Notes: generated by a model from the sequence alone, not told the origin. A stretch of DNA of 38,940 bases from Cytobacillus horneckiae (GCF_002835735.1 NZ_PISD01000055.1:1-38940), one strand, 5' to 3'; positions 1 to 8,321 are shown, numbered from the stretch's first letter. Numbers and translations: made by a program.

Positions 1-124
1 ATGCCCGGTTTTTCTTAAAAGCCTCAAAAATACTTCTAAAAGAATTATATTCTCATGCATATATCAGTCTATCTTTTCTAGTAGAAGCATAAGATGAAAT
101 AAAAACAGTAGGAGGGGTTTGAGA

Positions 125-727
125 ATGTCTGCAACACGTCAGGATGCATGGTCCCAAGATGAAGATTTATTGCTTGCTGAAGTAGTACTCCGCCATATTC
201 GCGAAGGCGGCACACAGCTGCTTGCGTTTGAGGAGGTTGGAAGACAGCTGTCTAGAACAGCGGCAGCTTGCGGTTTTAGATGGAATTCATATGTAAGAAA
301 ACAATATAAAACTGGGATAGAGTTAGCAAAAAAACAGCGAAAAGAATTAAAGAAACAGACAAAAACGGTTAAAAGTGAAATGAATGAGTTTATAAATGAC
401 CATGCTCAGGCAATGAAAAGGGCTGAGGAAAAGGCGGGGCCGTCTGAAGTGAATTTACCAGAGCTTGACGAAATACTTAGAAATATAAAAGCCTTATACG
501 AAAAAGCGGAGCATGCAGGCGGAAGCCAAAAGGATCTGACGATTTATGAGGAGCGCATTCAGCAGTTGGAAAAGCAGACCTACTACTTGGCTGCGGAAAA
601 TGAGAAGCTCATTAATGAAATTCAGTCTATCGAACAGGATTATAAAGCGCTGGTAGAAATAATGGAGAGAGCAAGAAAGATGGTGGTACTTAAGGGAGAT
701 GATCGCCAGAGAAATGTCAAGGTTTAA
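125..727 (+). CDS. gerR: RsfA/GerR-family sporulation transcription factor (YlbO)
   Basis: A 200-residue DNA-binding protein. The N-terminus (about residues 4-60) is a Myb/SANT-like helix-turn-helix with W-S-x-D-E-D-x-L-L-A-E and an [11 protein letters not shown] recognition segment, characteristic of the RsfA family. The remainder is highly charged, with a coiled coil at about 125-185. In B. subtilis the gene at this position, ylbO/gerR, is a sigma-E-dependent regulator acting in the mother cell; that role is inferred from family and synteny. The ATG at 125 is preferred over an in-frame TTG at 119 because GGAGGGG (111-117) is correctly spaced for the ATG. A strong hairpin terminator follows at 795-842. 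No confident promoter was identified in the 124 bases upstream. Confidence 0.88.
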   Translation: MSATRQDAWSQDEDLLLAEVVLRHIREGGTQLLAFEEVGRQLSRTAAACGFRWNSYVRKQYKTGIELAKKQRKELKKQTKTVKSEMNEFINDHAQAMKRAEEKAGPSEVNLPELDEILRNIKALYEKAEHAGGSQKDLTIYEERIQQLEKQTYYLAAENEKLINEIQSIEQDYKALVEIMERARKMVVLKGDDRQRNVKV

Positions 728-794
728 ATTGAGTGTTTGTGCAAATAAGCCTTGAAGCTAACACTAGCTTGTCTAGGTTAGCTAAATAACTGAT

Positions 795-842
795 AGAGGA
801 TGTTCATAGTCGAATATTAGACTATTTGAACAGCCTCTTTTT
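795..842 (+). terminator. Intrinsic terminator after gerR
   Basis: AGAGG and a TGTTCA..TAGTC arm pair with GACTA..TGAACA and CCTCT around an A/T-rich loop, and the hairpin ends in a T run (838-842). The stem is long with small internal bulges. Confidence 0.7.
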
Positions 843-931
843 AGTACCAAAAGTATTGCTCCAAAGGGTAGTGAATGATCAAGTGTGTGGACAATGGTAG
901 AGAAGCTAGTTTCTTTCATATTTTTGCATTG

Positions 932-978
932 AAAAAGGCAATACAATAGCCGAAACAGCCGACTGAATGCATTGCCTT
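932..978 (-). terminator. Intrinsic terminator after ylbP
   Basis: Read on the minus strand, AAGGCAAT (978-971) pairs with ATTGCCTT (942-935), with a further inner pairing of GGCTG/GGCTATT sequences, followed by a run of five Ts. It lies 26 bases beyond the ylbP stop, so gerR and ylbP are convergent genes with facing terminators. Confidence 0.6.
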
Positions 979-1003
979 GTTGAATGAATTACTTTTATTA
1001 TCT

Positions 1004-1489
1004 TTAAGCCTTTTTGTCACTACCTTGCTCTGTAACCCCGTTTGGAAACCAAACGACTGGGTTTTCTCCTAGATCACGGTCCATATCATATTGAATGGAT
1101 GAAAAGCCCATTTTCGTCCAAAAGTCTTTTGATTTAATGCGCGGATTTGTTTTAATCGGTAGTCCAAATTCCTTGGCGAATTGCACTAATGCAGTTCCAT
1201 ATCCTTTTGATTGGAAATCTGGAAGAACTTCCACTTTCCATAATTCTAAGTAATCTTGAGGTGGCTCAAAATAACGATTAAACTTCGCATCAACTTGATA
1301 TAGATTCATCCGAGCAACTAGGTTGTCTCCAAAATAAATACCGTAAAATGGAGATTCGCTCCCGTTTTCAATGATGTTTGCTTCAAGGTCTTCAATCATT
1401 GAGAGCTCTTGAACGCCGTATTCTTTAAACTTTTTAAAATCTTCTAGGGTTTTGTAATTTACTTTTAATCTTTCTATCTTATAACTCAT
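1004..1489 (-). CDS. ylbP: GNAT-family N-acetyltransferase YlbP
   Basis: A 161-residue GNAT-fold protein. The C-terminal half has the acetyl-CoA-binding signature V-L-P-D-F-Q-S-K-G-Y-G-T-A-L-V (about residues 108-122) followed by the usual helix. Length and position beside gerR match YlbP of Bacillus, whose substrate is not known to me. The ATG at 1489 follows a purine-rich AGGGGG ribosome site. A sigma-A-like promoter lies at 1543-1515 on the same strand. It is transcribed away from the carboxylase genes and shares a 306-bp divergent intergenic region with them. Confidence 0.82.
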   Translation of the reverse strand: MSYKIERLKVNYKTLEDFKKFKEYGVQELSMIEDLEANIIENGSESPFYGIYFGDNLVARMNLYQVDAKFNRYFEPPQDYLELWKVEVLPDFQSKGYGTALVQFAKEFGLPIKTNPRIKSKDFWTKMGFSSIQYDMDRDLGENPVVWFPNGVTEQGSDKKA

Positions 1490-1514
1490 TTAAATAATCC
1501 CCCTAAGATGTTTG

Positions 1515-1543
1515 TTAATAATTTTTTTGACGCATTCAGTCAA
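1515..1543 (-). promoter_or_regulatory. Probable sigma-A promoter of ylbP
   Basis: On the minus strand TTGACT (1543-1538) and TATTAA (1520-1515) are separated by 17 bases and sit 25 bases before the ATG. The -35 fits well; the -10 is weaker. Confidence 0.5.
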
Positions 1544-1658
1544 TATACACTTGAATACGCTTACTATAATCCTATTATATAACAATATTACGAAAATTTC
1601 TTTACTTTGCAGCAATTCTATTTGAAAAGTTCACTTCATTTGTCAACACTATAAATTT

Positions 1659-1672
1659 AGTAAGCGTTTTCA
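1659..1672 (+). promoter_or_regulatory. Probable cre site (CcpA operator)
   Basis: AGTAAGCGTTTTCA matches the cre consensus TGWAANCGNTNWCA at all but the first base. It lies in the divergent region, 124 bases before the biotin carboxylase GTG and just downstream of a TATAAA (1650-1655). A perfect TATAAT also occurs at 1751-1756, but without a good -35. Catabolite repression of a carboxylase used in acid breakdown would be sensible; this is inference. Confidence 0.45.
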
Positions 1673-1795
1673 AATAAAAAGAGGAAAAAAGCAGAACATT
1701 GTAGAAATAAACAATATTACGAATAAAACAGCATACGTTTGCTTTATTTGTATAATGCTTTGCCTACCTATCTAACTTCGAAAGGAGACCAAAAT

Positions 1796-3139
1796 GTGCA
1801 AAAAATACTTATAGCAAATAGAGGAGAGATTGCTTTAAGAATTATTAAAACATGTCAAAAGATGGGCATAGAAACAGTTGCAGTCTATTCAGAAGCCGAT
1901 AAAGACATGCCATTTGTAACAGAAGCTACAGCTTCATACAACATTGGTGCAGCACCGGTAAGTCAATCGTATTTAAATATTGAAGCCATATTAAATGTTG
2001 CAAGGAAAGAAAAGGTGGATGCCATTCATCCAGGTTACGGTTTTCTATCTGAAAATGCAGAGTTTGCACAAACGGTTGAAGATGAAGGGATTAAATATAT
2101 TGGCCCTGATCCCGAGACAATTAAGCTAATGGGTGACAAGATTTTATCTAGAAAAACGATGGCTACTGCAGGCGTTCCTGTTGTCCCTGGCAGCAATGAA
2201 GGCATAAAGACGCTGGAAGAAGCGTGCAGGTTAGCAGAAACAATGGAATACCCGGTGATGCTAAAGGCAAGCAGCGGCGGTGGCGGCATCGGCATGGTGC
2301 GCTGTGAAAATGAGCAAGCGCTCATTAAAGCGTATGAACCAACAAGAGCAAGGGCAAAAGCATATTTTGGTTCAGATGAGGTTTTTGTTGAAAAGTTCAT
2401 AAGTGATGCTCGTCATATTGAGGTGCAAATTTTTGGTGATCACCACGGAAATAGAGTGACACTGTTTGAACGGGATTGTTCTATTCAAAGGCGTCACCAA
2501 AAAGTGATTGAAGAATCTCCATCACCATTCCTTTCCGATACTACGAAAAACTTAATGTTTCAAACTGCCCTTGCAGCGGCAGAAGCAGTTCAATATAAGA
2601 ATGCTGGCACAATTGAGTTTATTGTGGATGAGCATGAAAACTTTTATTTTCTAGAAATGAATACGCGTTTACAGGTGGAACATCCAGTTACCGAAGAAAT
2701 TACCGGCATTGATTTAGTAAAATGGCAAATCCTTGTTGCAAATGGAGAGAAGCTTCCATTAGGACAGGAGAGCATTCAATCTTCCGGGCATGCGATTGAA
2801 TTTAGATTATATGCGGAGAACCCAAAAACCTTTTTACCTTCTCCAGGGAAAATAGAAGTTCTGGATTGGGATAAAGGAGAAGGTGTACGGGTGGATTACG
2901 GTTATGTTTCCAACTCGGTTGTCACGCCTTATTATGATCCAATGATTGCTAAATGTATTATTTACGGGGCTTCAAGAGATGAAGCAATTGGACGAGCTAA
3001 GCTGTTTTTTGCCAACCTCAAAATTGAAGGCATTCGGACGAATGCGCCATTATTTATTGAAGTTCTTAAAGAAGAAGATTTTTTAAAGGGAAGATATACG
3101 ACGAATTTTCTTACAAATAAAACTTTCGCAGTTAACTAA
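1796..3139 (+). CDS. Biotin carboxylase subunit of an acyl-CoA carboxylase (AccC/YngHA-like)
   Basis: A 447-residue ATP-grasp enzyme that carboxylates biotin on its carrier using ATP and bicarbonate. It shows the N-terminal I-L-I-A-N-R-G-E-I-A motif, H-P-G-Y-G-F-L-S-E (78-86), a glycine-rich loop (157-167), E-R-D-C-S-I-Q-R-R-H-Q-K (225-236) and E-M-N-T-R-L-Q-V-E-H-P-V-T-E (287-300). The GTG at 1796 was chosen because AAAGGAG lies just upstream and the product then begins exactly like AccC; a longer reading from 1739 adds an unrelated 19-residue leader. The loop reads GGGGIGM where E. coli AccC has GGGGRGM. A dedicated biotin carrier and carboxyltransferase follow, so this is a catabolic-type acyl-CoA carboxylase rather than the housekeeping AccBC. 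Substrate is uncertain. Confidence 0.88.
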   Translation: MQKILIANRGEIALRIIKTCQKMGIETVAVYSEADKDMPFVTEATASYNIGAAPVSQSYLNIEAILNVARKEKVDAIHPGYGFLSENAEFAQTVEDEGIKYIGPDPETIKLMGDKILSRKTMATAGVPVVPGSNEGIKTLEEACRLAETMEYPVMLKASSGGGGIGMVRCENEQALIKAYEPTRARAKAYFGSDEVFVEKFISDARHIEVQIFGDHHGNRVTLFERDCSIQRRHQKVIEESPSPFLSDTTKNLMFQTALAAAEAVQYKNAGTIEFIVDEHENFYFLEMNTRLQVEHPVTEEITGIDLVKWQILVANGEKLPLGQESIQSSGHAIEFRLYAENPKTFLPSPGKIEVLDWDKGEGVRVDYGYVSNSVVTPYYDPMIAKCIIYGASRDEAIGRAKLFFANLKIEGIRTNAPLFIEVLKEEDFLKGRYTTNFLTNKTFAVN

Positions 3140-3155
3140 AAGGAGGAAATAGATA

Positions 3156-3368
3156 ATGAAAGAAATTAGTGCATCAATGGCAGGGACTGTATTAAATGTA
3201 ATGGTTGCAGCTGGTGAAGAAGTGACAGCTGGACAGGAAGTGTTCATGCTTGAATCAATGAAAATGGAAATACCGATTGAAAGTAATGAGAGCGGCAAAG
3301 TGGCAGAGCTTAAAGTAAACATTGGCGATTTTGTAAACGAAGGCGATATCTTACTAGTTCTTGAATAA
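3156..3368 (+). CDS. Small biotin carrier protein (biotin/lipoyl attachment, YngHB-like)
   Basis: A 70-residue protein that is essentially one biotinyl domain. The biotin acceptor is Lys36 in E-S-M-K-M-E-I. The flanking A-G-T-V and G-D-F-V-N-E-G-D-I-L-L sequences are typical of the hammerhead fold. It lacks the long N-terminal region and thumb of the fatty-acid-synthesis AccB, resembling instead the 73-residue YngHB of B. subtilis. AAAGGAGG sits just before the ATG. It lies 16 bases after the biotin carboxylase and 13 bases before the carboxyltransferase, so the three are co-transcribed and form one enzyme. Confidence 0.9.
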   Translation: MKEISASMAGTVLNVMVAAGEEVTAGQEVFMLESMKMEIPIESNESGKVAELKVNIGDFVNEGDILLVLE

Positions 3369-3381
3369 TAGGAGGGTTATA

Positions 3382-4923
3382 ATGACATCTGTTAAGACTT
3401 TAACTGAAAGTTTGCGTGATAAACGAAATGAAATTGAGGCAGGCGGTGCGCCGAAGTATCATGAAAAACTGGCGGAACAAAATAAGCTATTTGCCAGAAA
3501 GCGGCTTGAGCTCTTACTGGATGATGGTTACTATGAGGAAGATGGAAAATTTGCGAACTGTGCCGAAAGCGATTTGCCGGCAGATGGAGTGATAACTGCC
3601 ATTGGAAAAATAGGCGGGCAGACAGTTTGTGTGATGGCAAATGATTCAACAGTTAAGGCGGGCTCATGGGGAGCAAGAACCGTCGAAAAAATCATACGCA
3701 TTCAAGAAACAGCTGAAAATTTAAAAGTTCCGCTTCTTTATCTTGTGGATTCTGCAGGGGCTCGAATCACTGATCAGTTAGATATGTTCCCGAATCGAAG
3801 GGGAGCAGGCCGAATCTTTCATAATCAAGTAAAATTATCAGGTGTTATTCCGCAAATATGCTTATTATTTGGACCATCCGCAGCCGGCGGTGCCTATATC
3901 CCTGCCTTTTGCGATATTGTTATTATGGTTGATCAAAATGCTTCCATGTATTTAGGGTCTCCAAGGATGGCAGAGAAGGTAATTGGTGAAAAAGTAACCT
4001 TAGAAGAAATGGGCGGAGCCCGTATGCATTGCACGATAAGCGGTTGTGGAGACTTGCTTGCATACAGTGAAGAAGAAGCGATTGAAGCAGCAAAAGCATA
4101 CCTTGGCTATTTTCCAGCTAATTTTGATGAAAAGCCGAAGGTTATTGATGCTGTTAAGCCGAAAGCAGGGAAAGAGCTTGAAGTGATTATCCCGAAAAAT
4201 CAAAATGCGCCTTTTGATATGTATGAATGCATTGATGCGATTATTGATGAAGACAGCTTCTTTGAGATTAAAAAGCTTTTTGCAGCAGAAATCATCACAG
4301 GCTTGGCACGAATTGATGGGCGTCCGGTAGGTATTATTGCCAACCAGCCAAAAATCAAGGGCGGTGTTTTATTTGTAGATTCCGCAGATAAAGCAGCAAA
4401 ATTCATTTCACTTTGTGATGCTTTTCATATTCCATTACTATTTTTGGCAGACGTACCTGGCTTCATGATTGGGACAAAGGTGGAACGTGCAGGAATCATT
4501 CGTCATGGGGCGAAGCTAATTGCAGCAATGAGTTCTGCTACGGTGCCAAAAATTTCAGTTATTGTTCGCAAAGCATATGGTGCAGGTCTCTATGCTATGG
4601 CTGGTCCGGCATTTGAACCTGATTGCTGTATTGCCTTACCTACAGCGCAAATAGCAGTAATGGGCCCAGAAGCAGCGGTCAATGCGGTTTATTCAAATAA
4701 AATAAATGCGATTGAAGATGTGAAAGAAAGGCTTGCATTTGTACAGGAAAAACAGCAAGAATACAAAGAGACAATTGATATTTATAAGTTAGCATCAGAA
4801 TTAATCATTGATGATATTATCGCACCTGATGAATTAAGGAACGCACTTATTAGCAGGTTCAAGCTATATGAAACAAAGAAAATTTCAGCTCCAGCGAGAA
4901 AACATCCTGTGAATCCAGTTTAG
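3382..4923 (+). CDS. Acyl-CoA carboxylase carboxyltransferase subunit
   Basis: A 513-residue crotonase-superfamily carboxyltransferase that moves CO2 from biotin to an acyl-CoA. It has both half-domains of the propionyl/methylcrotonyl-CoA carboxylase beta family: L-V-D-S-A-G-A-R-I and G-P-S-A-A-G-G-A-Y in the N half, V-P-G-F-M-I-G and G-A-G-L-Y-A-M-A-G-P in the C half. The ATG at 3382 follows AGGAGGG with ideal spacing. The C-half A-M-A-G-P-A-F-E-P-D segment does not match the typical PccB or MccB sequences I remember, so propionyl-, methylcrotonyl- or another acyl-CoA are all possible substrates. Genes beside it argue for acid or branched-chain breakdown. The operon ends at a perfect hairpin terminator. 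Confidence 0.88.
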   Translation: MTSVKTLTESLRDKRNEIEAGGAPKYHEKLAEQNKLFARKRLELLLDDGYYEEDGKFANCAESDLPADGVITAIGKIGGQTVCVMANDSTVKAGSWGARTVEKIIRIQETAENLKVPLLYLVDSAGARITDQLDMFPNRRGAGRIFHNQVKLSGVIPQICLLFGPSAAGGAYIPAFCDIVIMVDQNASMYLGSPRMAEKVIGEKVTLEEMGGARMHCTISGCGDLLAYSEEEAIEAAKAYLGYFPANFDEKPKVIDAVKPKAGKELEVIIPKNQNAPFDMYECIDAIIDEDSFFEIKKLFAAEIITGLARIDGRPVGIIANQPKIKGGVLFVDSADKAAKFISLCDAFHIPLLFLADVPGFMIGTKVERAGIIRHGAKLIAAMSSATVPKISVIVRKAYGAGLYAMAGPAFEPDCCIALPTAQIAVMGPEAAVNAVYSNKINAIEDVKERLAFVQEKQQEYKETIDIYKLASELIIDDIIAPDELRNALISRFKLYETKKISAPARKHPVNPV

Positions 4924-4943
4924 AACAGGCACCTTCAATCCAG

Positions 4944-4980
4944 TAGAGGATATCAAAAGATATCCTCTATTGTTGTTTTC
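4944..4980 (+). terminator. Intrinsic terminator of the carboxylase operon
   Basis: TAGAGGATATC and GATATCCTCTA form a perfect 11-bp stem with an AAAA loop, followed by TTGTTGTTTT. It closes the three-gene carboxylase operon and isolates it from ylbQ. Confidence 0.88.
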
Positions 4981-5126
4981 CTAAAAAGCAGTTGACATAA
5001 AATAGAAGGAAAATCCGAACGCAGTGTTGAATTAATTCAAAATAAAAATAAAACTGCATTCATTATTCATCCACATAAAAATTCTGTTAAAATAATACTA
5101 AATACATTTGAAAAGAAGCTGGTTAT

Positions 5127-6020
5127 ATGAAGATAGGGATTATTGGCGGAGGGTCTATTGGCCTGCTTTTTGCGCATTATCTAAATAATAACAATGATGT
5201 GTCTGTCTATGTACGAACTCAAGATCAGGCAGAAATGCTAGCATCGGAAGGGTTGGTGCTTCAAAAAGACGGTGTAAGCAGCTGTAACCCGATTAACGCT
5301 TATACGATTGATCAATGGTCAGGAAGTGAGGAATTAACAATTATAGCTGTTAAACAATACCATTTATCAACGCTTAAACACCTCTTTAAGAAAAATATAA
5401 AAACTTCCTTTTTATTTCTCCAAAACGGCATGGGGCATTTGAAGCTGTTAGATGATATAAATGAAATTACAATTTTGCTCGGAGTAGTCGAGCATGGTGC
5501 ATTAAAAGTGAATGGAAATAAAGTGATACATACAGGTGCAGGAATCACGAAAATTGCTGATTTTAAAGGGAAACAACAATCATTAATCCAGAGAATTATA
5601 GCTTCTTCAACCGAAGATTTTCCCTTCGATTATGTCAGTGACTATTATTCCATGCTATCGCAGAAGCTATTGGCAAATGCAGTTATTAATCCGATAACAG
5701 CTGTTTTAAAGGTTACAAATGGTGAGCTAATCCATAATAATTTTTATTTTCAAGTGGTAAAGCAAATGGTCAAGGAGTTAACGCTTGTATTGCAATTAGA
5801 AAATGACGGCAGTGCACTTGCATATGTGGAATCCATTTGTGAAAAAACTTCTGAAAACCGCTCATCTATGCTAAAGGATATTGAGGAGGGGCGTCCTACT
5901 GAAGTAGATGCTATTTTAGGCTATGTATTAACAGTTGCAAATGAAAATCGGCTGGAAATTCCAATAACAGAAGGATTTTATCAATTAATTAAAGGGTTAG
6001 AATTAAAGGGGGCTAAATAG
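5127..6020 (+). CDS. ylbQ: 2-dehydropantoate 2-reductase family protein YlbQ (PanE)
   Basis: A 297-residue NADPH-dependent reductase of the ApbA/PanE family, which reduces ketopantoate to pantoate for coenzyme A synthesis. The Rossmann motif is G-I-I-G-G-G-S-I-G-L-L at residues 4-14. Further family marks are A-V-K-Q-Y-H, L-Q-N-G-M-G, a catalytic-lysine region K-L-L-A-N-A-V-I-N-P, and the C-terminal S-S-M-L-K-D-I-E-E-G-R-P-T-E-V-D substrate motif. The ATG at 5127 directly gives the Rossmann start; its ribosome site is modest (GAAAAGAAG). It shares one base with the next gene, so the two are translationally coupled. Position before the dcw cluster matches ylbQ of B. subtilis. Confidence 0.87.
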   Translation: MKIGIIGGGSIGLLFAHYLNNNNDVSVYVRTQDQAEMLASEGLVLQKDGVSSCNPINAYTIDQWSGSEELTIIAVKQYHLSTLKHLFKKNIKTSFLFLQNGMGHLKLLDDINEITILLGVVEHGALKVNGNKVIHTGAGITKIADFKGKQQSLIQRIIASSTEDFPFDYVSDYYSMLSQKLLANAVINPITAVLKVTNGELIHNNFYFQVVKQMVKELTLVLQLENDGSALAYVESICEKTSENRSSMLKDIEEGRPTEVDAILGYVLTVANENRLEIPITEGFYQLIKGLELKGAK

Positions 6021-6421
6021 TGGGAACGTTTTTTGCATCCATAGTGGCAACGTTCATTACCTTGCCTATTCTGGGGTATTTGCTTGTTTTTATTATTACA
6101 AAGCAAGTGACAAAACAGCATAAACGATCAGTAAGGGTTGCATTGGATGTGAGCACTTTCCTCTTGATTATCTCCGTTCATTACTTAATTTTATCCATCT
6201 GGAACAAGTCCTTTTTATGGATTATCTTAGTATTGTTGCTTATTTCAGCAGTCGTTTATGTTACGATGTATTGGAAAGTGAAGCAAGAGATTGATTTTTT
6301 GCGTGTGTTTAAAGGGTATTGGCGGGCAAACTTCCTTTTATTCTTCACTGCCTATATTGTGCTGATTGTTATCGGCATTTTTCATCGGGTTAGTTATTTA
6401 GTTTCATTGTCATCGCTGTAG
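6020..6421 (+). CDS. DUF3397 integral membrane protein
   Basis: A 133-residue very hydrophobic protein with four predicted membrane helices (about residues 3-27, 42-60, 66-86 and 105-130) separated by short basic loops. It resembles the DUF3397 proteins that lie between panE/ylbQ and bshC in many Bacillus genomes. No function is known to me. The GTG start overlaps the ylbQ stop by one base (TAGTG), with AAAGGGGG just upstream serving as ribosome site, so it is expected to be made together with YlbQ. Confidence 0.75.
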   Translation: MGTFFASIVATFITLPILGYLLVFIITKQVTKQHKRSVRVALDVSTFLLIISVHYLILSIWNKSFLWIILVLLLISAVVYVTMYWKVKQEIDFLRVFKGYWRANFLLFFTAYIVLIVIGIFHRVSYLVSLSSL

Positions 6422-6471
6422 ATTCATTATGATTTTTTTAGCTAATAAGCAAAGTTTTTTTCTTTTCTATT

Positions 6472-6499
6472 CTGACAATGCTATACTCATATGGATACT
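6472..6499 (+). promoter_or_regulatory. Possible sigma-A promoter of bshC
   Basis: CTGACA (6472-6477) and GATACT (6494-6499) are 16 bases apart, each one mismatch from consensus, and lie 31 bases before the bshC ATG. Confidence 0.4.
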
Positions 6500-6529
6500 G
6501 GAAAATGTGTTTAGAAAGGAAGTTCATAG

Positions 6530-8164
6530 ATGGAGATTTTGAATCTCTCATTACCGGCCACGAACCGGTTTGCAACAGAGTACATTGCGCAAACAGAAGA
6601 TATTCAGCGTTTTTTTCATTACCGCTATAATCATGCTGCAGATTTTCAGTCCCGCCTCATGGAGTTACGTCACCGCTCCTATATGAGAGAAGACTTGACT
6701 GCTTATATAAAGCAATTTATGGCGAAGTTTCCGACTTCAACTGAAGTGGAGGAGTCCTTGGAAAAGCTTAAACGTGATGATAGTGTAGTAGTCATCGGCG
6801 GTCAGCAGGCAGGAATTATGACGGGTCCTCTATATTCGATACATAAAGTAATATCAATTATTTCACTTGCAAAGCAAAAGGAAAAAGAGCTGAATATACC
6901 GGTTGTTCCTATATTTTGGATTGCAGGCGAGGATCATGATTATCAAGAAGTCAATCACGTCTATGTAAGAAAAAACAATCGCATGGAAAAAATGGTCTAT
7001 CCTGAGAAGGTCTATGAGAAAAAAATGGTGTCTAATATCGAAATTAATCATGAAATATGCTTGAAATGGGCTGAAAGCATCGTTGAAGCATTTGGAGAAA
7101 CAAAATTTACTAACGAATTGTTAGAATTTATTCATGAAGCAATTAATCGTTCGAACACTTATGTAGATTTCTTCGGCTATATTATGATGAGGTTGTTTAA
7201 AGATGATGGACTGCTGCTGGTAGATTCCGGTGATAAAAATTTTCGTAAGCTTGAAAAGGAAATACTTAAAAAGCAAATCAATGCTTCTGTAGAAATTACG
7301 AAATCGGTATTAGAAGCGCAGGAGAATTTAAGTGACAATGGCTTTTCCAAAATGATTGAAATCGGAGAGCATGCTGCTAATCTCTTTTATTATGATGAGG
7401 TGCATAAAGAGCGAATGCTGCTTGATTATCATGAGGAAACAAAGACGTTCACTGATAAAGATGGCCATCTTTCATTTAAAGTCGCTGAACTGCTAACGAT
7501 TGCAGAAAACGAGCCGGAGAAGCTGAGCAACAATGTGGTTACTAGACCGTTAACGCAAGAATGGCTGTTTCCAACACTTGCATTTATCGCAGGTCCTGGT
7601 GAAATCGCCTATTGGGCCGAACTGAAAGAAGTGTTTAACCGCTTTAGCATGAAAATGCCTCCTCTTGTTCCAAGGTTGAATTTCACGATTGTTGAACGCG
7701 CGGTCGACTCTGATATGAGTGAGCTAGGTTTAGATTTAACGAGCACACTGATTCACGGAACAGAAGAAAAGAAACAAATGTTTTTAAATTCCATTAGAAA
7801 TAGTGAAAGAGATGAAATTTTTAATCGTATGAGAGAAAAGCTTGAAGCGGAATATCAACTGCTTGAAGCCAATACTGTTAAGGAGGACAAAGGGCTCCTT
7901 CCACTGCTTGAAAAAAATAAAGCTATTTTATTTAATCATATACAATTCATGAGTGAAAAATTTGATCAAACAGCACAGCAAAAGCATGAGACCATTATTT
8001 CTAAATTTACACGCATTGAGAGCTCACTTAAACCGAACGGCTCTCCGCAGGAACGTGTATGGAACGGTCTGTACTATTTAAACCTATATGGGATGGAATT
8101 TTATTCGCAACTTCTTGAACATAGTTGGAGCTTTGATGGAACCCACAAAGTAATAAAAATATAA
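6530..8164 (+). CDS. bshC: BshC, putative cysteine-adding enzyme of bacillithiol synthesis
   Basis: A 544-residue protein, near the usual BshC length of about 540. BshC performs the last step of bacillithiol synthesis, adding cysteine to glucosaminyl-malate. Visible family segments are V-I-G-G-Q-Q-A-G-I-M-T-G-P-L-Y-S-I-H-K (about 85-105), F-W-I-A-G-E-D-H-D-Y-Q-E-V-N-H, and F-P-T-L-A-F-I-A-G-P-G-E-I-A-Y-W, which belong to its nucleotidyltransferase-like Rossmann core; a coiled coil occupies about residues 420-490. AAAGGAAG precedes the ATG. The gene ends at its own terminator (8173-8208). It lies just upstream of mraZ in Bacillus; here a three-gene metabolic operon separates the two. Confidence 0.93.
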   Translation: MEILNLSLPATNRFATEYIAQTEDIQRFFHYRYNHAADFQSRLMELRHRSYMREDLTAYIKQFMAKFPTSTEVEESLEKLKRDDSVVVIGGQQAGIMTGPLYSIHKVISIISLAKQKEKELNIPVVPIFWIAGEDHDYQEVNHVYVRKNNRMEKMVYPEKVYEKKMVSNIEINHEICLKWAESIVEAFGETKFTNELLEFIHEAINRSNTYVDFFGYIMMRLFKDDGLLLVDSGDKNFRKLEKEILKKQINASVEITKSVLEAQENLSDNGFSKMIEIGEHAANLFYYDEVHKERMLLDYHEETKTFTDKDGHLSFKVAELLTIAENEPEKLSNNVVTRPLTQEWLFPTLAFIAGPGEIAYWAELKEVFNRFSMKMPPLVPRLNFTIVERAVDSDMSELGLDLTSTLIHGTEEKKQMFLNSIRNSERDEIFNRMREKLEAEYQLLEANTVKEDKGLLPLLEKNKAILFNHIQFMSEKFDQTAQQKHETIISKFTRIESSLKPNGSPQERVWNGLYYLNLYGMEFYSQLLEHSWSFDGTHKVIKI

Positions 8165-8172
8165 ATGAATCG

Positions 8173-8208
8173 AAGGTAATATCCTCTTTTGGGATATTAC
8201 CTTTTTTT
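8173..8208 (+). terminator. Intrinsic terminator after bshC
   Basis: AAGGTAATATCC pairs perfectly with GGATATTACCTT across a 7-base loop, and is followed by a seven-T run. Confidence 0.9.
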
Positions 8209-8267
8209 ATAAAAGATAGTAATCTAAAATGAATAAGTAGAATTTTAAGAAAATGAATGAAAAACTA

Positions 8268-8298
8268 TTGAAGTTGACGTTAACGTCAATTGTATACT
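8268..8298 (+). promoter_or_regulatory. MerR-type promoter with palindromic operator in a 19-bp spacer
   Basis: TTGAAG (8268-8273) and TATACT (8293-8298) are 19 bases apart. The spacer holds TTGACGTTAACGTCAA (8274-8289), a perfect 16-bp palindrome. An over-long spacer with a dyad between -35 and -10 is the hallmark of promoters controlled by MerR-family proteins, which untwist the DNA to activate. The MerR gene starts 24 bases downstream, so autoregulation of the whole operon is expected. Confidence 0.75.
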
Positions 8299-8321
8299 TA
8301 CAAATAAGGAGGTGCTAAAAG

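Noticed and set aside
57..95. Sigma-E promoter for gerR using GCATATAT (57-64) and CATAAGAT (88-95)
   Set aside because: Each half looks right for sigma-E but they are about 24 bases apart, too far, and no better-spaced partner is convincing.
1527..1543. TTGACGCATTCAGTCAA as a second MerR operator for the carboxylase operon
   Set aside because: Half-sites are 7 rather than 6 bases apart and the central bases do not match the 8274-8289 palindrome. The sequence is better explained as overlapping the -35 of ylbP.
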